A stretch of 64,000 nt of DNA from VRUE01 sp963712595 (lineage in GTDB: Bacteria; Actinomycetota; Thermoleophilia; Solirubrobacterales; 70-9). The notes under the pieces were generated by a model, which was given only the letters and a program-made list of their open reading frames with translations, made no database searches and was not told where the DNA came from. This document shows, one piece after another, positions 26,360 through 36,171 of this stretch (position 1 is the stretch's first letter; the number at the start of each line of letters is the position of its first letter). The position numbers were made by a program, and so were the translations under genes. Location of the stretch: assembly GCA_963712595.1 (NCBI GenBank), contig CAVQIM010000004.1:372001-436000 (forward strand), in the 5' to 3' direction.

Positions 26360-27772
26360 TTGGCTGCGGTGACCACAGCCGGCGCGCGCCGATCCCCAGC
26401 CCCGGTGGTCTCCCTCCTCGCTGCGCTCGCGCTGCTCGCGCTGCCGGCGCTCGCCGCGGCGGCGGCAAAGCCCGGGACCCTGACCCAGCTCGCGGGCAGG
26501 CACGGCTGCCTCGTCGACCGCTCGAGGCCGTCGAAAGACTGTGCCGCCGCGCGGGCGCTGAAGGGGCCAGGCCCCTTCATGGGCTCGCGGGCAATAGCCG
26601 TCAGCCCCGACGGCCGCAACCTCTACGTCGCTTCTTCGGACAGCGACTCGATCGCGATCTTCACCCGCAACCGGCGCACCGGCACGCTGACCCAAGTGGG
26701 CGGCAGGCCCGGCTGCATCGCCGCCAAGGGCGCCAGCGGCTGCGCCGAGGCGATCGGGCTCGACGAACCGAACTCGGTCGCCGTCAGCCCCGACGGCCGC
26801 AGCGTCTACGCAACCTCGCGGGGGGGTAACTCGGTCGCGACCTTTGCCCGCAATCCGAAGACCGGGGCGCTGCGGCAGCTGCCCCCGGCCCTCGCGGGCT
26901 GCATATCCGGGCTGCCGCTGCCAGGCTGCGCCGCTGGCTTGGCGCTCCTCGCCCCCGATGTCGTCGTCGTCAGCTCGGACGGCAACAACGTCTACGTCGG
27001 CTCGTTCTTCGGCAACTCCGTGGCGGCGTTCAGCCGCAACCCCTCGACCGGGGCGCTGGCGCAGCTGGGCGGTAGCGCGGCCTGCATCGCCGAGGCAACC
27101 GCCGGCTGCACGACCGGCATCGCCCTGAACTCCGTCGAGGGCCTGGCGATCAGTGGAGACGGGGCTAGCGTCTACGCCGCCACCGCCCTCTCCAACGCCG
27201 TCGTCGAGCTGGTCCGCAACCCCTCCACCGGCGCCCTCGCCCAGGCGAGCGATGGCAGCGGCTGCATCGTCGATGCGGCGCTCGCCGGTTGCACCCTGGG
27301 CGTGCAGCTGGGCGGGGCCGACGCGGTCGCGGTCAGCCCGGATGACGACGACGTCTACGCGACCTCGCTGTTCTCCAACAGCGTCACCTCCTTCGCCCGC
27401 TCGCCCTCGAGCGGGGTCCTCAGCCAGAGGGAAGGGACCGCCGGCTGCCTGGTCTACCTGCGGGCCGTCGGCTGCTCGTTCGGCCGTGCGCTCATCGCCC
27501 CGGAGGGCCTGGCCCTCTCACCCGACGGCAGGAACGTCTACGTCGCCGCCTTCGGGACCGGCGCGATCGCGGTTCTCAACCGCGGCAAGGCGGGCGCGGT
27601 GGCGCAGAAGCCGGGCAGCGCCGGCTGCCTGGCGCCGCGCTCGGTGCCCGGCTGCACGCGCGCCCGGGCGCTGAAGGGGGTCAGCTCGATCGCGCTCAGC
27701 CCGGACGGCCGTTATCTGTACTCGACCGCGTTCGAAAGCGACGCTGTCGCCGTCTTCAGGAGGAGCGGATGA
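26360..27772 (+). CDS. secreted seven-bladed beta-propeller protein (lactonase/YncE-like)
   Basis: A protein of 470 residues. A signal peptide (VSLLAALALLALPALAAAAA) precedes serial repeats of about 55 residues. Each contains a strand block like AVSPDGRNLYVAS, then NSVATFARNPKTGAL and a Cys-containing turn (GCI... GC), the pattern of lactonase or YncE-type propellers with disulfide-tied blades. Such proteins usually bind ligands or partners; enzymatic activity is not implied. The TTG at 26360 is the longest start; GTG 26369 also preserves the signal peptide. The final codons overlap the sulfatase ATG by 4 bp, so it is in the same operon. Confidence 0.82.
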   Translation: MAAVTTAGARRSPAPVVSLLAALALLALPALAAAAAKPGTLTQLAGRHGCLVDRSRPSKDCAAARALKGPGPFMGSRAIAVSPDGRNLYVASSDSDSIAIFTRNRRTGTLTQVGGRPGCIAAKGASGCAEAIGLDEPNSVAVSPDGRSVYATSRGGNSVATFARNPKTGALRQLPPALAGCISGLPLPGCAAGLALLAPDVVVVSSDGNNVYVGSFFGNSVAAFSRNPSTGALAQLGGSAACIAEATAGCTTGIALNSVEGLAISGDGASVYAATALSNAVVELVRNPSTGALAQASDGSGCIVDAALAGCTLGVQLGGADAVAVSPDDDDVYATSLFSNSVTSFARSPSSGVLSQREGTAGCLVYLRAVGCSFGRALIAPEGLALSPDGRNVYVAAFGTGAIAVLNRGKAGAVAQKPGSAGCLAPRSVPGCTRARALKGVSSIALSPDGRYLYSTAFESDAVAVFRRSG

Positions 27773-29385
27773 CTCGATCCGAGCGGGACCAGGGCGGGCT
27801 GACCCGCAAGCAGCTGCTCGGCAGCGGGGCCAGCGCCGCCGCCGCGGTGCTGCTGGCCCAGGGCGCGGGAGTCGAGCGGGCGCTCGGCGCGGCGAAGGGA
27901 CAGCGGCGCGACGTCGCCGGGATGAACGTGATCCTCTTCCTCACCGACCAGGAGCGGGCGATCCAGCACTTCCCGCCCAACTGGCTGCGCCAGAACCTGC
28001 CCGGAATGCGGCGGCTGCGCCAGCACGGGGTCAGCTTCGAACGCGCCTTCACCAACGCCTGCATGTGCTCGCCGGCGCGCTCGACCCTGATGAGCGGCTA
28101 CTTCCCCGCCCAGCACGGGGTCAAGTACACGCTCGAGGAAGATATGCCCTACCCGGAATACCCGTACCAGGTCAATCTGCCGCCGCCGCCGGAACTGCCG
28201 AACCTCGCCACCGTGATGAGGGCGGCCGGCTACACCGTCGTCTACAAGGGCAAGTGGCACTGCTCGAAGCCGGCGCAGAAAGAACACGCCGTCCCCGCCG
28301 ACCTGGAGAAGTACGGCTTCACCCGCTGGAACCCGCCCGACGCGGGAGCCAACCAGAGCGTTCCCGAGGCCGGCGGCGGCTTCATCGACAACGACGGGCG
28401 CTTCGTCGACTCCACCGGCACGCCGGAGTCGGGCTCGGAGGGGGTGATGCAGTACCTCAGCTCGACGGCCGCCAAGCAGCAGCCCTTCTTCATGGTGATC
28501 TCACTGGTCAACCCGCATGACGTCCTCTTCTACCCGAGCAAGACTTTCGAAGAAGCGGGCTATGACCGCTCCTGGCTGCAGGGCGACATCGAGGTGCCGG
28601 GGACCAACGAAGAAGACCTCTCGACCAAGCCGTCGGCACAGGAGCAGTTCCTGAAGATCTTCAACCTCACTGGCAAGCCGAGGACCGAAAAGGAAAAGCG
28701 CGCCTACCTGAATTACTACGGCAACCTGATGCGCTCCTCCGACAGCTACCTGGTCAACGTCCTCGACAAACTGGAAGAGACCGGCTTGATCGCCGACACC
28801 CTGATCGTGCGCACGGCCGACCACGGCGAGATGGGCCTGACCCACGGAGGCATGCGGCAGAAGAACTTCAACTTCTACGAGGAGGCGACGCGGGTCCCGC
28901 TCGTCTACTCCAACCCGAAGCTCTTCCCGACCCCGCAGAGCACCGACGCGCTGGTCTCTCACGTCGACTTCCTACCCACCCTGGCCAGCCTCGCGGCGGC
29001 GCCCAAAGCTGCCCGCGCCAACTGGCAGGGGGTGGACTACTCCAAGCTGGTGCTGCATTCGAAGAAGGCGAAGCCGGTCCAGGACTACGTCGTCTTCACC
29101 TACGACGACTTCCAGTCCGGTCAGGCCAAACCGCCCTACCCGAAGCCGCCGAACCACATCGTCAGCATCCGCGAAGGCCGCTGGAAGCTGGCCAAGTACT
29201 ACGACGCCAGCGCTGAAAGCAAGGTGCCGCCGCAGTGGGAGATGTATGACCTGAAGACAGACCCGCTCGAGGAAACCAACCTTGCCCACAGGGGCTACGA
29301 ACGCTCCGAGAAGCAGGAGAAGCAGCTGCAGCGGCTGAAACGGAAGCTGGCGCGGGTCGAGAAGACCAGGCTGAAGCCGCGCTAG
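27769..29385 (+). CDS. C-type sulfatase, probably Tat-exported
   Basis: A 538-residue sulfatase of the alkaline-phosphatase superfamily. The N-terminus LTRKQLLGSGASAAAA looks like a weak Tat/Sec signal. ILFLTDQ supplies one metal-binding Asp, and the C-S-P-A-R motif with Cys100 is the formylglycine precursor, in the canonical CxPxR context followed by STLMSG. GKWHC, NPHD and TADHGEMG (Asp/His metal ligands) follow at the expected spacing, and the C-terminal subdomain contains REGRWKL and YDLKTDPLEETNLA. It hydrolyses a sulfate ester outside the cell; the substrate is unknown. Maturation needs a genuine FGE from elsewhere in the genome, since the FGE-fold protein in this operon lacks the cysteines. 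Confidence 0.92.
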   Translation: MTRSERDQGGLTRKQLLGSGASAAAAVLLAQGAGVERALGAAKGQRRDVAGMNVILFLTDQERAIQHFPPNWLRQNLPGMRRLRQHGVSFERAFTNACMCSPARSTLMSGYFPAQHGVKYTLEEDMPYPEYPYQVNLPPPPELPNLATVMRAAGYTVVYKGKWHCSKPAQKEHAVPADLEKYGFTRWNPPDAGANQSVPEAGGGFIDNDGRFVDSTGTPESGSEGVMQYLSSTAAKQQPFFMVISLVNPHDVLFYPSKTFEEAGYDRSWLQGDIEVPGTNEEDLSTKPSAQEQFLKIFNLTGKPRTEKEKRAYLNYYGNLMRSSDSYLVNVLDKLEETGLIADTLIVRTADHGEMGLTHGGMRQKNFNFYEEATRVPLVYSNPKLFPTPQSTDALVSHVDFLPTLASLAAAPKAARANWQGVDYSKLVLHSKKAKPVQDYVVFTYDDFQSGQAKPPYPKPPNHIVSIREGRWKLAKYYDASAESKVPPQWEMYDLKTDPLEETNLAHRGYERSEKQEKQLQRLKRKLARVEKTRLKPR

Positions 29386-29424
29386 GCAGCCAACGCGCTC
29401 GTGCGCTATTTGCCCTTGCCGACA

Positions 29425-29449
29425 GGCAAGCCGTGCGTCTCGGCTTGCC
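29425..29449. terminator. hairpin after the sulfatase operon
   Basis: GGCAAGCCG (29425-29433) pairs perfectly with CGGCTTGCC (29441-29449) around a 7-nt loop, 40 bp after the sulfatase stop and before the ZIP gene. An alternative small stem uses CTTGCC at 29416-29421. There is no T-run, as usual in high-GC actinobacteria. Confidence 0.55.
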
Positions 29450-29488
29450 GCGCGGGTTCAGGCTGAGGCCTCGAATAGGTTCCCGGCC

Positions 29489-30229
29489 ATGCCCGACGCG
29501 GTCGTCTTGGTGCTCGCTGCAAGTGGCACTGCGCTCGCCACCGGCCTCGGCGCGATTCCCGTCTTCTTCCTGGGCACTCGCGCGGCGCAGCTAACGCCGC
29601 TCCTGCTCGGCTTCGCCACCGGGGTGATGGGGGTGGCATCGATCGCGGGTCTGCTGATCCCCGCCGCCGACGAAGGCTCGGCCGCGGCGGTGCTCGGCGG
29701 CCTCGCGCTCGGGGCGGGCCTGGTCGCCTTCGCCCGCCGCCGGCTCGATCCCCAGACGACCTTCATGGGGCGCGAGGGGCCCGGAGTGCGCACCTCCGCA
29801 TTGGTCTTCCTCGTCCTCTTCGTCCACAGCCTCCCCGAGGGCTTCGCGATCGGCACCGCCTTCGCCTCCGACCGCGCCGGCCTCAGCCTCTTCGTGATCC
29901 TCGCGATCGCGATTCAGAACATCCCCGAGGGAACCAGCGTCGCGATCCCGATGGCGGCGGCCGGCTTCAGCCGCACCCGCCAGTTTTGGGCGGCGGTCGG
30001 CACCAGCGCCCCGCAGCCGGTTGGGGCGCTCGTTGCTTTTCTCCTGGTCGAGCAGGTGCAGGCGCTGCTGCCGCTTTCGTTCGCCTTCGCCGCCGGAGCG
30101 ATGCTGGCGCTGATCGCGGTCGAGCTGCTGCCGCGTGCCTACTCGGGCTCCGCCAGGGTCGGGCCGAGCGCCGGCATCGCGCTCGGTGCCGCGGTCATGC
30201 TCGGGCTCAGCGCGGCGATTGGGGTGTGA
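29489..30229 (+). CDS. ZIP family divalent metal transporter
   Basis: A protein of 246 residues with about eight hydrophobic segments. The two ZIP metal-site helices are plain: HSLPEG (about residues 113-118) and QNIPEG (about 142-147), the latter with the His replaced by Gln as in several bacterial ZIPs. It moves Zn, Fe or Mn into the cytoplasm. The start ATG is 7 nt after a TAGGTT box (29476-29481), another leaderless candidate. It is convergent with the NRAMP-like gene, only 17 bp apart. Confidence 0.88.
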   Translation: MPDAVVLVLAASGTALATGLGAIPVFFLGTRAAQLTPLLLGFATGVMGVASIAGLLIPAADEGSAAAVLGGLALGAGLVAFARRRLDPQTTFMGREGPGVRTSALVFLVLFVHSLPEGFAIGTAFASDRAGLSLFVILAIAIQNIPEGTSVAIPMAAAGFSRTRQFWAAVGTSAPQPVGALVAFLLVEQVQALLPLSFAFAAGAMLALIAVELLPRAYSGSARVGPSAGIALGAAVMLGLSAAIGV

Positions 30230-30246
30230 GCGGAGCGCCCCTCCCG

Positions 30247-31545
30247 TCAGGAGACGGCGAGGACGCCGAGGGCGAGGACCGAGACGGCGATCAGGCCGAA
30301 GGCGATAGCGGTCGCCCAGCGCCCGCCGCGGCCGAGCGCGTGGCTGCCCATCAACCGCGGGTCCTTGGCCAGCGAGCGGATGAAGGGCAGGAGGACGAGG
30401 AGGAGGACGGCGTTGAGGGCCTGGGTGAGGAAGAGGATCGGGACCAGCGGCGCGCCGGGGATCAGCACGATGGTCGCCGCGACCAGCACGACGATTCCAA
30501 AGCTGACGTAGAAGGACCGCGCCTCGGCGAAGCTGTCGTCGAGATCGGCCCGACGGTCGAGCGTCTCGGAGATCGAGTAGGCGGTGGAGAGCGGGACTAT
30601 CGCCGCAGCGAGCAGGGCGGCGCCGAGGAAGCCGAGGCCGAACAGCGTGGTGGCGAGGCTGCCGGCCAGCGGCTCGAGGGCGCCGGCCGCGTCTCGCGCA
30701 TCGTCGATTTCGATGCCGCCAGCGTGGAGAGTGGCGGCGCAGGCGACGACGACGAAGAGGCCGATCGCCCCGGTCAGGACGGCGCCGACCACGACGTCGA
30801 TCCGCTCGTAGCGTAGATCCTTGACGTGGAGCCGCTTGTCGACCGCGTAGGACTGGATGAAGGCGAGGCCCCACGGCGCGAGCGTGGTGCCGACCGTCGC
30901 CACCGCGACCAGCAGCGCCTCGCGGGTCAGCGGGATGCTGGGGACGACGAGCCCCTTTGCAGCAGCCCCCCAATCGGGGTGGGCGAGGAAGCCGGAGACG
31001 ATGTAGGCGATGAAGACGGAGCTGAGCGCCAGCAGGAAGTGCTCGACGTGGCGGAAGTTCTCGCGCAAAACGAGGGCGGAGACGCCGATCGCCGCCAGCG
31101 GCACGCTGAGGTAGCGGCTCATGCCGCCGAGCAGGTCCATTCCCGCCGCCACCCCGGCGAACTCGGCACAGAGGGTGCCGGTATTGGCGACGACGAGCGC
31201 CGCCAGCACGAGCCCGGCGGTTCGTCGCCCGTAGTGCTCGCGAACGAGGGTCAGCAGCCCCTTGCCGGTGACGATCCCGAGTCGCACGCCGAGCTCGTGG
31301 AAGACGATCAGCGCCGCGGTGGAGAGCGCCAGCACCCAGAGCAGCTCGTAGCCGTACTTGGCGCCGAGGATCGAGTAGGTGGTGATCCCGGCCGGGTCGT
31401 CGTCGGAGAGGCCGGCCAGCAAGCCCGGCCCGACGACGGCCAGCAGCGCCGCCACCGCGCCACCGCGGAGCAGCAGATGGCGGCGGCGAGCCAACCGCCA
31501 GTGGGTATGGCGCCCGGGAACCCGGTGAGCTCGATGCTCGGGCAT
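30247..31545 (-). CDS. NRAMP-related metal ion transporter
   Basis: A 432-residue, 11-helix transporter of the NRAMP superfamily. TM1 reads GPGLLAGLSDDDPAGITTYS, keeping the Asp-Pro of the metal-binding DPGN motif but with Ala-Gly instead of Gly-Asn. TM6 reads TTLAPWGLAFIQS where classical transporters have the MPH motif, so the methionine ligand is absent. This places it with divergent NRAMP-related proteins (some move Mg or other ions) rather than MntH proper. The basic N-terminus (MPEHRAHRVPGRHTHWRLARRRH) is His/Arg-rich. It lies beside a ZIP transporter on the opposite strand, forming a metal-handling pair. Confidence 0.85.
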   Translation of the reverse strand: MPEHRAHRVPGRHTHWRLARRRHLLLRGGAVAALLAVVGPGLLAGLSDDDPAGITTYSILGAKYGYELLWVLALSTAALIVFHELGVRLGIVTGKGLLTLVREHYGRRTAGLVLAALVVANTGTLCAEFAGVAAGMDLLGGMSRYLSVPLAAIGVSALVLRENFRHVEHFLLALSSVFIAYIVSGFLAHPDWGAAAKGLVVPSIPLTREALLVAVATVGTTLAPWGLAFIQSYAVDKRLHVKDLRYERIDVVVGAVLTGAIGLFVVVACAATLHAGGIEIDDARDAAGALEPLAGSLATTLFGLGFLGAALLAAAIVPLSTAYSISETLDRRADLDDSFAEARSFYVSFGIVVLVAATIVLIPGAPLVPILFLTQALNAVLLLVLLPFIRSLAKDPRLMGSHALGRGGRWATAIAFGLIAVSVLALGVLAVS

Positions 31546-31582
31546 CTGGGCGCATGATCTCGCGACCTTCGGCGCTCGACGC

Positions 31583-32626
<1,044 letters not shown>

Positions 32627-32634
32627 CTGCCGGG

Positions 32635-32672
32635 ACTGTACGCCCGCGCTCCCGCCCCGTGGCGACTACGAT
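32635..32672. promoter_or_regulatory. divergent -10 boxes between deacetylase and acetyltransferase genes
   Basis: Minus strand TACAGT 32635-32640 (8 nt before ATG 32626); plus strand TACGAT 32667-32672 (7 nt before GTG 32680). Both genes would give leaderless or nearly leaderless RNAs, and the two promoters are close enough for one regulator to affect both. Confidence 0.45.
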
Positions 32673-32679
32673 CGGTTGC

Positions 32680-35379
32680 GTGGGCGACTATCCCGCCTAC
32701 CGAGAGGCCGATGTCGTGCTGCGCGACGGCTCGACCGTCCGCCTGCGCCCGGTCCGACCGAGCGACGAGGGGGCGCTCCTGGATCTGTTCGAGGGGCTCG
32801 ATCCCGACTCGCTCGCGTTCCGCTTCTTCACCGCGGCGAGCAACCTGAGGGCGGCCGCAGCCCGGATGGCGGAAGTCGACTACGTCGGTCGCTACGGCCT
32901 CGTCGCCCTGCGCGGCGGCGACGGCCACCTAGTCGCGCACGCCACCTATCTCGAGGCCGCACCGGGGAGGGCGGAGGTCGCCTTCGCCGTGGCCGGGGAG
33001 ATGCAGGGCAAGGGGCTCGGGACGATCCTCCTGGCCCACCTCGCGGAGGTCGCGCAGGAGAACTCGATCCCCGTCTTCTTCGCCGAGGTGATGCCGCAGA
33101 ACCACCGCATGGTCGAGGTCTTCCGCGAGAGCGGCTTCCCGATCGAGGTCTCCTCCGAGCGGGGGACGATCCGGATCGAGCTGCCGACCTCCTTCAGCCC
33201 GGAGGCGGTCGAGCGCTTCGAGGAGCGCGACCGCCTCGCCGCGGTGGAGGCGGTCCGCCGTTTCCTCGAGCCGGAGGCAATCGCGGTGGTCGGCGCCTCC
33301 CGGCGCCGCGGCACGGTCGGCGGCGAGGTCTTCCACAACCTGCTCGAATCGGGCTTCGGGGGCGCCCTGTACCCGGTCAACCCCGGGTCCGAGTCGGTTC
33401 AGTCGGTGCCCGCCCACGCCTCGGTCGCTGAGCTGCCCGGCGCGGTCGACCTGGCCGTGGTCGCGGTCCCGCCGCGCGCGGCGATCGAGGCGGCGCGCGA
33501 ATGCGCCGAGAGGGGGGTGGGGGCGCTCGTCGTCCTCTCCGCCGGCTTCGCCGAGACCGGCGAGGAGGGGGCGGCGCTCCAGCGCGAGCTGGTGGAGGTC
33601 TGCCGCGCCGCCGGCATGCGCCTGATCGGGCCCAACTGCCTCGGGATCCTTGCCAACGACGAAGGGGGCCTCAACGCGACCTTCGGGCCGGCGCCGCCGC
33701 CGGCCGGCAACGTCGGCTTCGTCACCCAGAGCGGGGCGCTGGGCCTCGGCCTGATCGAGCTGGCGGGCGAGCACGGCCTCGGCGTCTCCTCCTTCGCCTC
33801 GATCGGCAATCGCGCCGACATCACCGGCACCGACTTGCTCGAGTACTGGGAGGGCGATCCGGCGACGCAGGTGGCGCTCCTCTACATCGAGTCCTTCAGC
33901 GAACCGCGGCGCTTCTCGCGGGTGGCGCGGCGGGCGGGGCGGACGATGCCGATCGCCGTCGTCAAGAGCGGCCGCTCCGCCTCCGGACAGCGCGCGACCG
34001 GCTCGCACACCGGGGCGCTGCTGTCGGCCTCCGACGCGACCGTCGACGCGCTCTTCGAGCAGTCGGGCGTGATCCGCACCGACACCCTCGCCGAGCTGCT
34101 GGACGTGGCCTCGCTGCTCAGCAGCCAGCCGCTGCCGGCGGGGAGCAGGGTCGGGGTCGTGACCAATGCCGGCGGGCTCGGGATCATGTGCGCCGACGCC
34201 TGCGAGGGGGTCGGCCTCGAGGTCCCGGAGCTCGCGGAGGGGGTCCGCGAGGCGTTGGGCGAGCACCTGCCGGCCGAGGCCTCGATCGCGAACCCGCTCG
34301 ACATGATCGCGACCGCCGGCGCCGAGCAGTACCGGAGGACGATCGCGGCGCTCGCCGGCTGGGAGGGGCTCGACGCCCTGATCGTGATTTTCATCCAGCC
34401 GCTCTTCGGCGGCTCCGAGGGCGTCGCCGCTGCCGTCGCCGAGGCGGCGGCCGAGCTGGGCGGGCGAATGCCGGTGCAGGCGGTCTTCATGTCGGCCGAG
34501 GACCGGGCCGCGGTGGCCGGCGCGATCCCCGCCCACGCCTTCCCCGAGGACGCGGCGAGGGCGCTGGGGAAGGTCGTGCGCCACGTTCGCTGGCGGGCCC
34601 GGCCGTCACAGCGGCCGCTCGCCTTCCCGGATGCCCGCGGCGATGAGGCGGCGGCGGCGATCGCGGAGGCGCTCGATCGGGGAGGCGAGTGGCTCGGGCC
34701 GGCGCAGGTGGAGCGGTTGCTCGACTGCTACGGGATCGCGACCCCCGATTCGCGGCTGGCGCCGGACCCCGCCGGGGCGGGCGAGGCGGCCGAGGAGATC
34801 GGCGGCCGGGTCGCCCTCAAGGCGCAGGGGCCGGAGATCGTCCACAAGACGGAGCTGGGCGCGGTGCGGGCGGGACTGGAGGGCGCGGCGCAGGTGGTGC
34901 GGGCGGCCGAGGAGATCGACGGGGCGCTGGCCGGTGCCGGGATCGAGCGCCGCGAGTTCCTCGTCCAGGCGATGGTCGAGTCGGGGGTCGAGATGCTGGT
35001 CGGCGTCGCCTGCAACCCGGTGTTCGGCCCCGTGCTCGCCTGCGGCGCCGGGGGGACGCGCGCCGAGCTGCTCAAGGACGTTGCGGTGCGAGTCTGCCCG
35101 CTCGGCGCCGACGACGCCAGGGAAGCGATCGAGTCGCTGGCCTCGTACCCGCTGCTGAGGGGCTTCCGGGGCGCGAGCCCGGCCGACCTCGGCGCGCTCG
35201 AGAGCCTGCTCCTGCGCTTGAGCGCGATGGTCGATGCCCACCACGAGATCGCCGAGCTCGACCTCAACCCGGTCCTCGCCCGCCCCGACGGAGCGATCGC
35301 GGTCGACGCGCGGATCAGGGTCGAGCCGGCGGCGCCGCCGAGGCCCTGGCCGAGCACCTGGAGGCCGGTAGCGGCGTGA
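32680..35379 (+). CDS. GNAT acetyltransferase fused to ADP-forming acyl-CoA synthetase (Pat-like)
   Basis: A protein of 899 residues. Domain order: GNAT domain (1-170) with the acetyl-CoA pyrophosphate loop GEMQGKGLGT (about 108-117); CoA-binding Rossmann domain (about 195-315, VVGASRRRGTVGGE); succinyl-CoA-synthetase-like domains (about 330-630, with TGSHTGALL holding the active His); and ATP-grasp_5 domain (about 680-890, VALKAQGPEIVHKTELGAV). This is the PatZ-type protein lysine acetyltransferase with the GNAT domain at the N-terminus rather than the C-terminus, common in actinobacteria, where the synthetase part may sense acyl-CoA. GTG 32680 fits a TACGAT box 7 nt upstream; GTG 32659 would add 7 residues. 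Its neighbour encodes the likely opposing deacetylase. Confidence 0.88.
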   Translation: MGDYPAYREADVVLRDGSTVRLRPVRPSDEGALLDLFEGLDPDSLAFRFFTAASNLRAAAARMAEVDYVGRYGLVALRGGDGHLVAHATYLEAAPGRAEVAFAVAGEMQGKGLGTILLAHLAEVAQENSIPVFFAEVMPQNHRMVEVFRESGFPIEVSSERGTIRIELPTSFSPEAVERFEERDRLAAVEAVRRFLEPEAIAVVGASRRRGTVGGEVFHNLLESGFGGALYPVNPGSESVQSVPAHASVAELPGAVDLAVVAVPPRAAIEAARECAERGVGALVVLSAGFAETGEEGAALQRELVEVCRAAGMRLIGPNCLGILANDEGGLNATFGPAPPPAGNVGFVTQSGALGLGLIELAGEHGLGVSSFASIGNRADITGTDLLEYWEGDPATQVALLYIESFSEPRRFSRVARRAGRTMPIAVVKSGRSASGQRATGSHTGALLSASDATVDALFEQSGVIRTDTLAELLDVASLLSSQPLPAGSRVGVVTNAGGLGIMCADACEGVGLEVPELAEGVREALGEHLPAEASIANPLDMIATAGAEQYRRTIAALAGWEGLDALIVIFIQPLFGGSEGVAAAVAEAAAELGGRMPVQAVFMSAEDRAAVAGAIPAHAFPEDAARALGKVVRHVRWRARPSQRPLAFPDARGDEAAAAIAEALDRGGEWLGPAQVERLLDCYGIATPDSRLAPDPAGAGEAAEEIGGRVALKAQGPEIVHKTELGAVRAGLEGAAQVVRAAEEIDGALAGAGIERREFLVQAMVESGVEMLVGVACNPVFGPVLACGAGGTRAELLKDVAVRVCPLGADDAREAIESLASYPLLRGFRGASPADLGALESLLLRLSAMVDAHHEIAELDLNPVLARPDGAIAVDARIRVEPAAPPRPWPSTWRPVAA

Positions 35380-35391
35380 GCTCGGGCGCCG

Positions 35392-36171
35392 TCAGCTGGC
35401 GATGTCGCGGCGCTCGAAGAGCACGGCGCCGAGGGCGGCGAGCCCGACCGCGACGGCGGTGATCCCGAGGAAGCTCAGCGGGTCGATCCCGTCCTCGATC
35501 GCGGTGCCGTAGTAGCGGAAGACCGAGCCGTAGCGGACCCAGTCGAGGCCGGCGTCGAGGCGGCCGATCAGGTCGACCACGTACATCGCCACCAGGACGC
35601 CGGCGACCGAGCCGGTGACGACGCTGGTCCGCAGCGACCAGCCGGTGACGACGACGCCGAGGCCGGCGAACACCAGCGCCAGCGGCCAGACGTTGGCGAA
35701 GCCGGCCAGGGCTGAGCCGAAGGAGAGGCCGGCGCCGGAGAGCCAGCTGCCGAGCATCGTCAGCAGCAGCGAGACGACCAGCACCGCGGCCAGCTCGATC
35801 GCGGTCGCGAGGAAGCCGGTGGCAACCAGGGCCCGGCGCGAGACCGGTGCCGAGAGCAGCACGTCCAGCCGCCCGGTTTCGGCGGCGCCGGAGAGGCCGC
35901 TGGCGACCGAGCGGACCGCCAGGTAGCCGAGCGCGAGCGGCACGATCAGGCTCAGCATCTCTCCCTCCAGGTACTGCTCGACCGTGGCAAGTTCGCCGAT
36001 GCTGAAGGCTTCCTTCAGCTCCGAGGGGTAGTCGCGGACCACTTTGCTGAGCGCCTCCTGGACGGAGGGGAAGATCGCGACGATGAAGGCCGACATCAGG
36101 CCTATCGGCAGCCCCCACGCCAGCAGCGAGCGGCGGCGATCGCGAAGCCGGACCCCGATCAGCGCGCTCAA
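35392..36171 (-). CDS. ABC-2 type exporter permease
   Basis: A 259-residue membrane protein with six hydrophobic helices. The first follows a basic stretch (RLRDRRRSLLAW), and a large extracytoplasmic loop (about 35-75) with a conserved-looking EQYLEGEMLSLIVP segment comes before the second. The cytoplasmic loop AAETGRLDVLLSAPVSRRALV between helices 2 and 3 is the typical ABC-2 coupling element. It exports an unknown substrate together with the ATPase encoded just upstream; the genes overlap by 4 bp. Confidence 0.85.
   Translation of the reverse strand: MSALIGVRLRDRRRSLLAWGLPIGLMSAFIVAIFPSVQEALSKVVRDYPSELKEAFSIGELATVEQYLEGEMLSLIVPLALGYLAVRSVASGLSGAAETGRLDVLLSAPVSRRALVATGFLATAIELAAVLVVSLLLTMLGSWLSGAGLSFGSALAGFANVWPLALVFAGLGVVVTGWSLRTSVVTGSVAGVLVAMYVVDLIGRLDAGLDWVRYGSVFRYYGTAIEDGIDPLSFLGITAVAVGLAALGAVLFERRDIAS

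Noticed and set aside
29591..31555. 654-residue minus-strand ORF over the ZIP and NRAMP genes
   Set aside because: Arg/Pro-rich frame shadow of the NRAMP gene and antisense to ZIP; both real genes show family motifs.
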